DNA of 64,000 nucleotides, from the NCBI RefSeq assembly GCF_003076755.1, contig NZ_QDKM01000002.1, positions 1 through 64,000 of the forward strand. The letters run 5' to 3'. The stretch's first letter is position 1. Each line of letters starts with the position of its first letter. This document shows, piece after piece, positions 26,584 through 35,084 of the stretch. Below the pieces are notes generated by a model, which saw only the letters and a program-made list of their open reading frames with translations, ran no database searches and was not told the origin of the DNA. The stretch comes from Pararhodobacter oceanensis. Its GTDB lineage: Bacteria; Pseudomonadota; Alphaproteobacteria; Rhodobacterales; Rhodobacteraceae. Both the position numbers and the translations under genes were made by a program.

Positions 26584-27294
26584 TTAGCCCTTCGGGGCCA
26601 AGAGTTTCAGCGCCGCGCGGATCAACCCCGCCGCGTCGTCATGATCCTCGGCCGCCTGCGCCACCGCCTGCGCCGCATCCGAAGGCCCGTAGCCAAGGTT
26701 GGTCAGCGCCGAAAGCGCATCCGCCTGCGCCTGCTGCGCCTGCCTGCGCGCAGATGTTTTGGCGGCGGTTTTGGGGGCGGCCTTGGGTGTTGCACTGGCT
26801 GGCGTCTCCGCCTGCGGGGCCTCGGTCACCGGCTCGACCAGCACATCATCAGGATCGCCCAGATCAGGGGCCGAGGCGCCCATCGCCATCACCGTTGGCG
26901 CCTTGTCCTTCAACTCCAACGTCACCCGCTGTGCCAGTTTCGGGCCGACCCCCGGCGCCTTACGGATCGCCGCCGCATCGCCGATGGCCAGCGCCCGCGC
27001 GACCCCGTCCGGGCCCAGCGTGCTGAGAACCGACATCGCCGCTTTCGAGCCGACGCCCTGCACCGAGGAGAGCAGCCGGTGCCACTCTTTCTCGACCAAA
27101 GTCTGGAACCCGAATAACTGCAACAGATCATCGCGCACCAGTAACTCGGTATAAAGCGCGCAGAATTCACCCGCCGAGGGCAGCGCCATCAAAGTGCGCT
27201 CCGAGACATAGACCAGATAGCCCACGCCCTGCACATCAATCAGCACATGGTCCTTGCTGCGATACTCCAGCCGTCCTGAAATCTTGCCAATCAT
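26584..27294 (-). CDS. ruvA: Holliday junction DNA helicase subunit RuvA
   Basis: Junction-binding subunit, 236 residues, starting [20 protein letters not shown]. HhH motifs [18 protein letters not shown] and [22 protein letters not shown] are clear. A long Ala/Pro/Thr-rich linker precedes the C-terminal RuvB-binding domain ([19 protein letters not shown]). The start codon overlaps the ruvC stop by four bases; longer upstream extensions would run into ruvC. Confidence 0.97.
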   Translation of the reverse strand: MIGKISGRLEYRSKDHVLIDVQGVGYLVYVSERTLMALPSAGEFCALYTELLVRDDLLQLFGFQTLVEKEWHRLLSSVQGVGSKAAMSVLSTLGPDGVARALAIGDAAAIRKAPGVGPKLAQRVTLELKDKAPTVMAMGASAPDLGDPDDVLVEPVTEAPQAETPASATPKAAPKTAAKTSARRQAQQAQADALSALTNLGYGPSDAAQAVAQAAEDHDDAAGLIRAALKLLAPKG

Positions 27295-27797
27295 CCTGCC
27301 GCCCTCACTGCCGCCGCCAAACGGCCCGCGCTTTGCAAATGGAAGGCGTGGCACAGCGCCACAGCCAGCGCGTCGGCGGCGTCGGGGCTGTCGATCGCCG
27401 CGCCGGGCAATTGCATGCGCACCATATGATCGACCTGCACCTTCGCCGCTTTGCCGACCCCGACCACGGCCTTTTTCACTGCGTTCGGCGCGTATTCGCC
27501 CACCGTCAACCCCGCCTGCGCGGGAACCAAAAGCGCCACCGCGCGGGCATGGCCCAGCTTCAGCGTCGCGACGGCGTCTTTGTTGACGAAAGTCTGTTCC
27601 ACCGCCGCATGCTCGGGCGCATGCTCGCGCACCACCACCTCTAGCAATGTGTGCAGGGTCAGCAAGCGGCTGGCCAGATCCACGCCGGTCAGGGTGCGCA
27701 GGGTGCCATTGGCCACATGCCGCATGCGCCCGCCATCGACATCAATGATGCCCCAGCCCATATTCCGAAGCCCGGGATCAATGCCCATTACCCGCAT
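27291..27797 (-). CDS. ruvC: Crossover junction endodeoxyribonuclease RuvC
   Basis: Holliday junction resolvase of 168 residues. Catalytic acidic residues lie in [14 protein letters not shown] (Asp near residue 6), [14 protein letters not shown] (Glu) and the C-terminal [15 protein letters not shown]. The ATG at 27797 gives MRVMGIDPG, the normal start; the open frame upstream lacks conservation. It is the first gene of the ruvCA unit. Confidence 0.97.
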   Translation of the reverse strand: MRVMGIDPGLRNMGWGIIDVDGGRMRHVANGTLRTLTGVDLASRLLTLHTLLEVVVREHAPEHAAVEQTFVNKDAVATLKLGHARAVALLVPAQAGLTVGEYAPNAVKKAVVGVGKAAKVQVDHMVRMQLPGAAIDSPDAADALAVALCHAFHLQSAGRLAAAVRAAG

Positions 27798-28120
27798 ACT
27801 GCTGCCCCGCCTGTCATTCCGCCCGCTGCGCCGGTTTCTCCGGTGTTCGCAGAGGGATAGCACGAATGGGGAACATCCGCCAGTGTAAAGCGGGGAAATC
27901 ACGCGTCTTCACGATACCGGCAAAAAAGCGCTTGCTATGGGCGAGATACACATTAGAAATAGGGGCTCGCCTCCCCCATCCGTGAGATGGGCTTTGATGC
28001 GTTGTGCTATGCTGCGGCTGCATAACGGGAATGCGAATTCTCTGGCTACTCTCGGGCAATTGGCGGCGCTATCTAGGCGTCACGATAAGACTTGCGTTTC
28101 AACCCCGAAAGGAGCCTCAG
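27798..28120. other. Intergenic region between ruvC and the DUF1127 gene
   Basis: The region separates two divergent genes and should hold both promoters. The last part carries the Shine-Dalgarno AAAGGAG (28108-28114) of the DUF1127 gene. I see no confident -35/-10 pair or repeat; short open frames here show no family features. Confidence 0.4.
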
Positions 28121-28330
28121 ATGGCCTTTTTTGCCCACTCCCGCCCCGTCGCTGATGGCGTTTTCGGCCGCTCGTTCGGCCTGTCCTTTGGTGATGCCTT
28201 CGCCCGCATCGTTGCTTGGAACGACAAGCGCGTGACCCGCAATGTGCTCAACAAGCTGACCGACCGCGAGCTGGACGATATCGGGCTGCACCGCGGCGAT
28301 ATCGAGAGCGTTGTCGCCTCGCTGCGCTAA
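28121..28330 (+). CDS. DUF1127 small protein
   Basis: A 69-residue basic protein ending in the DUF1127 motif: NKLTDRELDDIGLHRGDIESVV. Alphaproteobacterial DUF1127 proteins are small, often stress-induced and, in Rhodobacter, include the RNA-binding CcaF1. The start follows AAAGGAG by six bases and a strong terminator follows it, so it is a monocistronic unit. Confidence 0.88.
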   Translation: MAFFAHSRPVADGVFGRSFGLSFGDAFARIVAWNDKRVTRNVLNKLTDRELDDIGLHRGDIESVVASLR

Positions 28331-28353
28331 GCCGATGAAGACCCCGAATTGAT

Positions 28354-28387
28354 GACGCCGCCCGATATGATCGAGGCGGCGTTTTTC
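28354..28387 (+). terminator. Rho-independent terminator after DUF1127 gene
   Basis: ACGCCGCC and GGCGGCGT form a perfect 8-bp stem around a 12-base loop, followed by a run of five Ts (28382-28386). It lies 25 bp past the stop. Confidence 0.85.
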
Positions 28388-28449
28388 ATGTCTGGATTGC
28401 TGCTTGGGGCTGTTCGCGGGGCGTATTTCGCGCCCACCGCGCCGTGCGG

Positions 28450-28767
28450 CTACAGCCGCGCCAGAGCCGCTGGCGCCTCAGCGGGTGCAATCGCCGAGGC
28501 AAGAAGCTGGGTGATCGGATCGGCACCGGCGAACCAATAGACCACATGCGCCAGAACCCCCGCATCCTCGGGCAGGGGCGCGGCAAAAGCATAGCCGGAC
28601 TGGGCGAATCCCACCGCTTTGAGGAAAAAGAAGAACGCCAAGGCGCCGATCACCGCACCGATGATCTGCAGGATACGTCCGTCATTGCGGGCGTTTTTCT
28701 CGGCGTATTCCTCGATCTGTGCCTGTCTGAGCGCATCAAGACGGCGGAGGTAGTCTGGGCTGGCCAT
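28450..28767 (-). CDS. Small membrane protein, hypothetical
   Basis: A 105-residue protein with a charged, helical N terminus (YLRRLDALRQAQIEEYAEKN) and one clear membrane segment, ILQIIGAVIGALAFFFFLKA, at about residues 32-51. A second hydrophobic stretch near VVYWFAGADPITQLL is weaker. I do not recognise a family. It lies 64 bp downstream of prmA on the same strand. Confidence 0.7.
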   Translation of the reverse strand: MASPDYLRRLDALRQAQIEEYAEKNARNDGRILQIIGAVIGALAFFFFLKAVGFAQSGYAFAAPLPEDAGVLAHVVYWFAGADPITQLLASAIAPAEAPAALARL

Positions 28768-28831
28768 ATCCGCTCCTGTGGTTCGGGGGGCTGCGTATTC
28801 ATTGCATCCTCACCCGAAACTGCGGCGGAAT

Positions 28832-29701
28832 TTAGGCGGCGCGCAGCACCAGCGTGGTCCATTCGCCGATCTCGTCGCGGTTGACCACGGCAAACCCCTG
28901 CGCGGTATAGGCGGCAATGATATCCTCGGCCTGGGTGTTCAGCAGGCCCGACAGAATGGCAATCCCGCCCGAGGCCGCATGTTTCGCCATATCCGGCGCC
29001 AGCTGGACCAGCGGGCCTTTGAGGATATTGGCAAAAATCAGATCAAAGGGCGCGCGGGCGCGGATATCGGGATGGTCAAACCCCATCGCCTCAAGGCAGG
29101 TCACACGGCCGGTCAGGTTATTCGCCTGCACATTGGCCTCAGCCACATCAACCGCCACCTGATCAATATCGCTGGCCAGAACCGTCTCCGGCCAGATTTT
29201 CGCCGCCGCCATTGCCAAAACCGCGGTGCCGCAGCCGACATCAATCACATTCTTGCCATGAAACCCTTCATCGGCCAGCCGGTCGAGCGCTTTCAGACAG
29301 CCCAGAGTGGTGCCGTGATGGCCGGTGCCAAAGGCCATCGCGGCCTCGATCAGCAGGCCGATGCGGCCCTCGGGCAGGGTCTCGGCGTCATGGCTGCCGT
29401 AGACATAAAACCGCCCCGCCTCGACCGGTTTCAACTCGCGCTTCACATGTGCGACCCAGTCGATCTCGGGCAGTTCCGAGACGGCAAATTCCGCCGCCCC
29501 GAAAGCCGCCGCCATCAGGGTCAGGGCGATATCATCGGGGGATTCGGTGAAATAGGCGCCGACTTCCCAAAGCCCCGAGCCATCCTCCAGCTCGAACACG
29601 CCGACGCCCATCGGGGCGGGGTCCAGCTCTTCAAGCGCTTCGCCCAGCGCCGTGGCGCGGGTCTCGTCGGGCAGGGTGGTCAGGGCGGTATAGGTGGGCA
29701 T
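28832..29701 (-). CDS. prmA: Ribosomal protein L11 methyltransferase
   Basis: SAM-dependent trimethylation of ribosomal protein L11. It has 289 residues. MAFGTGHHGTTLGCL and NVIDVGCGTAVLAMAAAKI form the SAM-binding region typical of PrmA, and FDLIFANILKGPLVQL carries the NPPF-like catalytic motif. The ATG at 29701 (MPTYTALTTL) gives the normal length; an upstream ATG adds seven residues. Its substrate gene rplK lies elsewhere in the window. Confidence 0.95.
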   Translation of the reverse strand: MPTYTALTTLPDETRATALGEALEELDPAPMGVGVFELEDGSGLWEVGAYFTESPDDIALTLMAAAFGAAEFAVSELPEIDWVAHVKRELKPVEAGRFYVYGSHDAETLPEGRIGLLIEAAMAFGTGHHGTTLGCLKALDRLADEGFHGKNVIDVGCGTAVLAMAAAKIWPETVLASDIDQVAVDVAEANVQANNLTGRVTCLEAMGFDHPDIRARAPFDLIFANILKGPLVQLAPDMAKHAASGGIAILSGLLNTQAEDIIAAYTAQGFAVVNRDEIGEWTTLVLRAA

Positions 29702-29759
29702 CTCGGCCTCCGATTGGGTCAAAACCGCCTAGCGCCTGCGCGCGAAAAGGGCAAGGGCG

Positions 29760-30407
29760 TCAGGTGGCAATGCCGATGGGGCAAGAGACGCCGGTGCCGC
29801 CAATGCCGCAATAGCCATCGGGGTTCTTCGCCAGATACTGCTGGTGGTAATCCTCGGCCATATAGAAGGTGCCGGCGGGCAATATCTCACTGGTGATCGC
29901 CCCGTGACCTGCCTTGTGCAACTCCGCCTGATAAGCGTCGCGGCTGGCCTCGGCCGCGGCCTGTTGTGCCGCGCTGGTGGTATAGATGCCCGAGCGATAT
30001 TGCGTGCCGCGGTCATTGCCCTGCCGCATGCCCTGGGTCGGATTATGCCCCTCCCAGAACACCCGCAACAGCGCCTCATAGCTGATCACAGCGGGATCAT
30101 AGATCACCCGCACCAGCTCATTATGGCCGGTCATACCGGTGCAGACCTCCTGATAGGTCGGGTTCGGGGTGGTGCCAGCGCCGTAACCGACCATGGTCAG
30201 CCAGACGCCTTCGGTATTCCAGAAAATCCGCTCGACACCCCAGAAACAACCCATGCCAAAGATCGCCACCTCCATCCCCTCGGGCGTGGGCGCATCCAGC
30301 GGGAGCTGGCTGAGGAAATGGGTCTTTGCGGTGGGGATCGGCTCAGCCCGTCCGGGCAGAGCCTGATCAGCGGTGACAATCGTGGCGGGTTTTGACGAGA
30401 ATAGCAT
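29760..30407 (-). CDS. msrA: Peptide methionine sulfoxide reductase MsrA
   Basis: Repairs methionine-S-sulfoxide. It has 215 residues. The catalytic motif [13 protein letters not shown] is present, followed by [17 protein letters not shown] and [20 protein letters not shown]. The C terminus ([12 protein letters not shown]) supplies resolving cysteines. The N-terminal 45 residues form the extension seen in longer MsrA proteins. The gene appears monocistronic. Confidence 0.97.
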   Translation of the reverse strand: MLFSSKPATIVTADQALPGRAEPIPTAKTHFLSQLPLDAPTPEGMEVAIFGMGCFWGVERIFWNTEGVWLTMVGYGAGTTPNPTYQEVCTGMTGHNELVRVIYDPAVISYEALLRVFWEGHNPTQGMRQGNDRGTQYRSGIYTTSAAQQAAAEASRDAYQAELHKAGHGAITSEILPAGTFYMAEDYHQQYLAKNPDGYCGIGGTGVSCPIGIAT

Positions 30408-30509
30408 GGCGCACCTTTAAATCCGGGGAGGAGTGATTACGGCTTGGGCAAGAGATAGGGCGGCGATGGCGCGAGGCAAAGGGGGCGCGCGGAGTAGTGA
30501 CGGAAAATG

Positions 30510-30845
30510 TCAGCCGTCGAGACCGGGTTCCTCGAGCAGCGTGCGGCCCGCGCGGTCTTCAACCTCGATCACCCAGAGATCGGGATCACGGCTGCGCTCG
30601 CGAGCAATCCGCGCGTCGATCTCGGATTCCTCGCCCTGCGCGATCTGCTCCCATTTGCGGCGATCCTCCAGCAGGTCAAACTGCCGCTGGTAGAGACTGG
30701 CGCTGCCATCGAGCGGCGCTTGCTTGATCATTACCGCACCGGCGGTCAGATCGCCTTTGGCGGTGACAAAGGCGGGAATATCCTGCAGGCGCAGGCGGGT
30801 GAGATAGGCCTGCACCCAGAATTCGGCGGTCAGTCTTGGGGTCAT
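30510..30845 (-). CDS. DUF1491 family protein
   Basis: A 111-residue protein starting MTPRLTAEFWVQAYLTRL, with FVTAKGDLTAGAVMIKQ and RDPDLWVIEVEDRAGRTLLE, the layout of the alphaproteobacterial DUF1491 family. Function is unknown. The ATG at 30845 is preferred because the longer frame runs into a dispersed non-coding repeat. Confidence 0.8.
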   Translation of the reverse strand: MTPRLTAEFWVQAYLTRLRLQDIPAFVTAKGDLTAGAVMIKQAPLDGSASLYQRQFDLLEDRRKWEQIAQGEESEIDARIARERSRDPDLWVIEVEDRAGRTLLEEPGLDG

Positions 30846-30862
30846 CTGTAAGGCCTCAAAGG

Positions 30863-30927
30863 GTAGGGGGCTTTGCCCCCTCGCCGCTGCGCGGCTCACC
30901 CCCAGGATATTTAGGGCATAAAGTGGG
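30863..30927 (+). repeat. Dispersed intergenic repeat, copy 1
   Basis: A GGGGGCTTTGCCCCC hairpin (30868-30882) is followed by GCCGCTGCGCGGC and the core CCCAGGATATTTAGGGCATA. It matches copies at 34029, 34942, 38576, 50358 and 57372. Confidence 0.7.
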
Positions 30928-30960
30928 CGGCATTTTAGTCAAATTGCCGGCGTCTGCGCG

Positions 30961-31620
30961 TTACTCCGGGGCAAAGAGGCTGTCTGGCAGGGCGGGCAGC
31001 GCCGCGATCAACGGCTGGATATGGGCATGGGCGGCGGCTTCGGCGGTGTCGGGGTCGGCGTTGATGACGGCGGCGACGAGGGCTTGGCGGGCACCGCGCC
31101 CCGGCGGGCGATTGTCGCGCAGTTGCGCGCGGATCAGATGCACTTGCAGCATCGGCAGCAGGCGGTCAAGCTCGGCATTGCCCGCCAAACTGGTCAGCGC
31201 GCGGTAATAGCGCGCGCGGGCACGGGCGCGGTTCTCCACCGCACTGTCATAGTCTTGCGAGGCGGCGCGCAGGGCCTGCGGGTCGGCGCCCGCCGCCACC
31301 GCCTCGGCGGCCTGCCGCGCGGCGAGGCCCAAAAGCGGCGCGGTCACCCGCAGCACATCGCGGGCCGCGCGGCGCGAGAGCAGGCGGATATGCGCGCCGC
31401 GGTGCGGCAATTGCGTGACGATCCCCATCGCCGCTAGCCGTGTCAGCGCCTCGCGCACCGTCGAACGACCGAGCCGGTAGCGCGTCATCAGATCGGGTTC
31501 GGCCAGCCGCTGACCGGGCGCATAGCGGCCCTCGGCCAGCCCCTGCAGGAGGTCGCGCACCAGCGTATCGGGGCCGGAGGGCGTGGTTGGCGCGCGCGGC
31601 CGCGGCGTATCGGTGATCAT
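30961..31620 (-). CDS. GntR-family transcriptional regulator
   Basis: Regulator of 219 residues with an N-terminal winged HTH (GQRLAEPDLMTRYRLGRSTV, REALTRLAAMGIV) and an FCD-like all-helical C-terminal domain (RALTSLAGNAELDRLLPMLQ). It overlaps the upstream kinase-like gene by four bases, so it is co-transcribed with it, and likely controls the divergent acyl-CoA dehydrogenase promoter. The effector is unknown. Confidence 0.9.
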   Translation of the reverse strand: MITDTPRPRAPTTPSGPDTLVRDLLQGLAEGRYAPGQRLAEPDLMTRYRLGRSTVREALTRLAAMGIVTQLPHRGAHIRLLSRRAARDVLRVTAPLLGLAARQAAEAVAAGADPQALRAASQDYDSAVENRARARARYYRALTSLAGNAELDRLLPMLQVHLIRAQLRDNRPPGRGARQALVAAVINADPDTAEAAAHAHIQPLIAALPALPDSLFAPE

Positions 31621-32618
31621 CGCCGCGCCATCCCCCATGCGATTTCGGCCAAGGGACCGGCGATCTTGCCCATCTCGACCGCCCGCGGGTCATTGGCGGT
31701 GCCGTCCTGCGCGCGTTTGGCAATCCCCTGCACGATCGCGGCGAGGCGAAACAGGCTGAGGATCACGTAGAAATCGAAATTCTCGGGCCGCGCGCGTCCG
31801 GTGCGCTGGCACCACTGGTCGATATATTCGTCCTCAGTGGGAATGCCGCTGCCCGCCAGATCGACCCCGCCGAGCCCGCGAAACAGGCCGGGCGCCACCC
31901 GCCAGACCATCACATTATAGGCGAAATCCGCATAGGGGCAGCCCAGCGTCGACAGCTCCCAATCGACCACCGCCAGCACCCGCGGCTCGGTCTTATGCAG
32001 GATCAGGTTGTCGAGCCGAAAATCGCCATGGGCGAGCCGCACCTCCTCGGGCGCTTGCGGCAGATGCGCGGGCAGCCAGTCGATCAGCCCGTCCATCGCC
32101 GCGATCTTATGGGTCTCGGCGGCGCGGTATTGCTTGGTCCAGCGCGAGATCTGCCGCTCGACATAGCCGCCAAGACGCCCGTAATCGCCCAGCCCCACGG
32201 CCACGGGATCAACCTTGGAGATCGCCGCGATCGCTGCGTTCATCGCGTCGAAGGTCGCCGTGCGGTCAGAGGGTGTCAGATCAGGCAGCCGCGGATCATA
32301 CAGCGTGCGCCCCTCGAGATATTCCATCACGAAGAACATCGAGCCCATCACCGCCTCATCCTCGCAAAGCGCATAGACCCGCGGCACCGGCACATCGGTG
32401 GCCGCCAGCGCCTGCATCACCCGGTATTCGCGGTCCACCTGATGCGCCGAGGGCAGGATCTTGCCCAGCGGTTTTTGCCGCAGCACATAGGCACCCGAGG
32501 CGGCATCCACCCGCCATGTCGGGTTGGACTGCCCACCGGCCAGCCGCTCCAGCCTGAGCGGCCCCTCAAATCCGGGCACATGCCCTTGCATCCATGCGGT
32601 CAGTTCGGCTTCGGCCAT
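31617..32618 (-). CDS. APH-family phosphotransferase (ACAD10-like)
   Basis: Kinase-fold protein of 333 residues. The Brenner motif LAHGDFRLDNLILH and DFG-like VVDWELSTLGCPYAD show an aminoglycoside phosphotransferase family enzyme. The sequence LAGGQSNPTWRV at the ATP-binding loop and the neighbourhood match the branch found beside acyl-CoA dehydrogenases, like the kinase domain of ACAD10. It is more likely to act on hydroxy-acid or CoA intermediates than on antibiotics. Confidence 0.88.
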   Translation of the reverse strand: MAEAELTAWMQGHVPGFEGPLRLERLAGGQSNPTWRVDAASGAYVLRQKPLGKILPSAHQVDREYRVMQALAATDVPVPRVYALCEDEAVMGSMFFVMEYLEGRTLYDPRLPDLTPSDRTATFDAMNAAIAAISKVDPVAVGLGDYGRLGGYVERQISRWTKQYRAAETHKIAAMDGLIDWLPAHLPQAPEEVRLAHGDFRLDNLILHKTEPRVLAVVDWELSTLGCPYADFAYNVMVWRVAPGLFRGLGGVDLAGSGIPTEDEYIDQWCQRTGRARPENFDFYVILSLFRLAAIVQGIAKRAQDGTANDPRAVEMGKIAGPLAEIAWGMARR

Positions 32619-32745
32619 CGGCTCACTCCCGTGTTGCTCGCCCCAGACTGCCCCTGCGCGACCATGAGGGTCAAGGCGGTTTCGTCAGACGATCTTGTCA
32701 GATGAGATTCGCGTTGCTAGGCTCGCCGCAGCACAGGAGGCCGCT

Positions 32746-34011
32746 ATGATCCCCGAGAAATCCGCCCGCGTCACCGAGCTTGAAACCCGCCTCAAGGCGT
32801 TTATGGCCGAGCATATCTATCCCAATGAGGCGCGGCTGTTCCGCGAGGCCGAAGAGCTTGGCCCCTTCGCCACCTATCCGGTGATGGAAGAGCTCAAGCC
32901 TAAGGCGCGCACGGCGGGGCTGTGGAACCTATTCCTGCCCGATTCCGACAAGGGCGCGGGGCTGAGCAATCTCGAATACGGCCATCTGTGCGAGATCATG
33001 GGCCGGTCCCTGCTGGCGCCCGAGGTGTTCAACTGCAACGCGCCCGACACCGGCAATATGGAGGTGATCGAGCGCTACGGCCGCGAGGAAGACAAGGAGC
33101 GCTGGCTCAAGCCGCTGCTGGCGGGGGAAATCCGCAGCTGTTTTGCGATGACTGAACCGGCGGTGGCCTCTTCGGATGCGACCAATATTCAAGCCGAGAT
33201 CACCCGCGACGGCGATGACTATGTGATCAACGCGCATAAATGGTATACCACCGGCGCGTCGAACCCGGCGACGAAAATCTGCATTTTCATGGGCAAGACC
33301 GACCCGGGTAACCCCGACCGCCACAAGCAGCAGTCGATGATTCTGGTGCCGATGGACACGCCGGGGATCACCGTGACGCGCTCGCTGCCGGTGTTCGGCT
33401 ATTACGGGGTGCCGGACCGCGCCTCCGAGGTGGTGTTCGAGAATGTCCGCGTGCCCGCCGAGAATATCCTGCTCGGCGAAGGCCGCGGGTTTGAGATTGC
33501 GCAGGGGCGGCTGGGGCCGGGGCGTATCCACCATTGCATGCGGCTGATCGGCCTCGCCGAACGCACGCTCGAGGATATGATCGACCGCGCCCTGCAGCGG
33601 GTGGCCTTTGGCAAATCCGTCGCCGATCAGGGCGTGACCCGCGAGCGCATCGCCGAGGCGCGGATCATGATCGACCAATGCCGCCTGTTGACCCTTCATG
33701 CGGCGCATAAAATGGACACCGTGGGCAATAAAGAGGCGCGGGCCGAGATCGCGATGATCAAGATCGCGGTGCCCAATATGGCCTGTCAGGTCACCGATTG
33801 GGCGATTCAGGTGTTTGGCGGCGGCGGCACCGGCAATGATTTCGGCACCGCCATGTCCTATGCCATCGCCCGCGTGCTGCGTCTCGCCGACGGACCGGAC
33901 GAGGTCCACCGCGACCAGTTGGCGCGGATGGAGATCAAAAAACGCAAAGGCATCAACCATCCCGGCTGGACCCGCATGGAAACCAAACGCGGCCTCCCCC
34001 CGCAAAGCTGA
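32746..34011 (+). CDS. Acyl-CoA dehydrogenase
   Basis: FAD-dependent acyl-CoA dehydrogenase of 421 residues. Family motifs are [20 protein letters not shown] and, towards the C terminus, [12 protein letters not shown] and [20 protein letters not shown]. It belongs to the longer-chain ACAD10/11-like branch, matching the divergent APH gene. The ATG at 32746 follows CAGGAGG; the upstream in-frame start is less well placed. It is divergent from APH/gntR, with 127 bp between. Confidence 0.94.
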   Translation: MIPEKSARVTELETRLKAFMAEHIYPNEARLFREAEELGPFATYPVMEELKPKARTAGLWNLFLPDSDKGAGLSNLEYGHLCEIMGRSLLAPEVFNCNAPDTGNMEVIERYGREEDKERWLKPLLAGEIRSCFAMTEPAVASSDATNIQAEITRDGDDYVINAHKWYTTGASNPATKICIFMGKTDPGNPDRHKQQSMILVPMDTPGITVTRSLPVFGYYGVPDRASEVVFENVRVPAENILLGEGRGFEIAQGRLGPGRIHHCMRLIGLAERTLEDMIDRALQRVAFGKSVADQGVTRERIAEARIMIDQCRLLTLHAAHKMDTVGNKEARAEIAMIKIAVPNMACQVTDWAIQVFGGGGTGNDFGTAMSYAIARVLRLADGPDEVHRDQLARMEIKKRKGINHPGWTRMETKRGLPPQS

Positions 34012-34028
34012 GCGCAAAACCGCGCCCC

Positions 34029-34091
34029 CTCATCTGTCCAAAAATATCCTGGGGTGAGCAGCTTCGCTGCGAGGGGCAACGCCCCTCCCCC
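34029..34091 (-). repeat. Dispersed intergenic repeat, copy 2
   Basis: On the minus strand it reads a GGGG..CCCC hairpin, GCAGCGAAGCTGC, then CCCCAGGATATTTTTGGACA and GATGAG. It lies in the gap between the acyl-CoA dehydrogenase and the SDR gene. Confidence 0.7.
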
Positions 34092-34114
34092 TTTTGGCAC
34101 AACAGGAGAGCAAG

Positions 34115-34897
34115 ATGCAGGATTTCACCGGCAAAACCGCCATCATCACCGGCGCCGCAGGCGGCATCGGACGCGCCACGGCACGGCTCTTGGCCGAAAA
34201 CGGCGCCAGTGTCGTGGTGGCCGATCTGCAAGACAGTGTCGAAGACACCGCCGCGCTGATCCGCGACGCCGGTGGTCACGCGCGCGCTGTGGTCACTGAT
34301 TGCGCCACCGATGCAGGCGCAAAGGCGTTTGTTGCAGCAGCGCTTGAGGAAACCGGCCGCATTGATATCCTCTTCGCCAACGCGGGCATCACCGGCGGCT
34401 TGCTGCCAAGGCTCGACACCCCCAGCGAGGACTTCATGGAGGTGATGCGGATCAACCTCCTTGGCCCTTGGGTGGCGATCCGCGAGGCGCTGCCGCAGAT
34501 GAAAGCGGGCGGGGCGATCATCTGCACCGCTTCGGTGGCGGGGCTGCGGGCGGGGGCGGGGCCGATCCCCTATTCGGCCTCGAAAGCCGGGGTGATCAAT
34601 CTGGTGCAAAGCCTCGCCATGGCGCTGAGCGGGCGCGGCATCCGCATCAATGGCGTGGCGCCGGGGTTGATCGAAACCCCGATGACCGCCCCGCTCTATG
34701 ACGCCGCCCGCGCCAAGGGCCGCGAGGGCAAAATCGGCCAACTCAACCCCCTGCGGCGTGGCGGCCAGCCCGAGGAAGTCGCCGAAGCGGTGCTCTGGCT
34801 GGCCTCGGACGCGGCCTCATATGTGCAGGGACAGGTGTTGAGCGTCGATGGCGGCCTATCGGCGCAACTCCCTTTCACCCCGAAGTGGTCAAGCTGA
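34115..34897 (+). CDS. Short-chain dehydrogenase/reductase
   Basis: NAD(P)-dependent SDR of 260 residues. The cofactor motif TGAAGGIG is near residue 12, NAG near residue 91, and the catalytic Ser-Tyr-Lys appears as CTASVAG followed by YSASKAG. The C-terminal PLRRGGQPEEVAEAVLWLAS is typical. Asp in VVVADL suggests NAD preference. The start at 34115 follows AGGAGAG. It probably acts with the preceding acyl-CoA dehydrogenase in fatty or branched acyl catabolism. Confidence 0.94.
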   Translation: MQDFTGKTAIITGAAGGIGRATARLLAENGASVVVADLQDSVEDTAALIRDAGGHARAVVTDCATDAGAKAFVAAALEETGRIDILFANAGITGGLLPRLDTPSEDFMEVMRINLLGPWVAIREALPQMKAGGAIICTASVAGLRAGAGPIPYSASKAGVINLVQSLAMALSGRGIRINGVAPGLIETPMTAPLYDAARAKGREGKIGQLNPLRRGGQPEEVAEAVLWLASDAASYVQGQVLSVDGGLSAQLPFTPKWSS

Positions 34898-34941
34898 CCT
34901 GTTAAAATGCCGCGCTCCGCGCGAGGTCTATGGTAAACAGG

Positions 34942-35010
34942 GCAGGGGGCATTCTGCCCCCTCTTGCGCATGGCGCAATTCACCCCCTGAGGATATTTTC
35001 GGACAGATGA
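34942..35010 (+). repeat. Dispersed intergenic repeat, copy 3
   Basis: A GGGGGCATTCTGCCCCC hairpin, a TGCGCATGGCGCA stem, then CCCCTGAGGATATTTTCGGA and CAGATGA. It lies between the SDR gene and rnr. Confidence 0.7.
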
Positions 35011-35084
35011 CAGGCGCAAGGATCGGGGGCGCGCTGGCTTTGATTTGAGGTGACGGCGCGCGCGCAGCATGGTAGCGGCGGGGT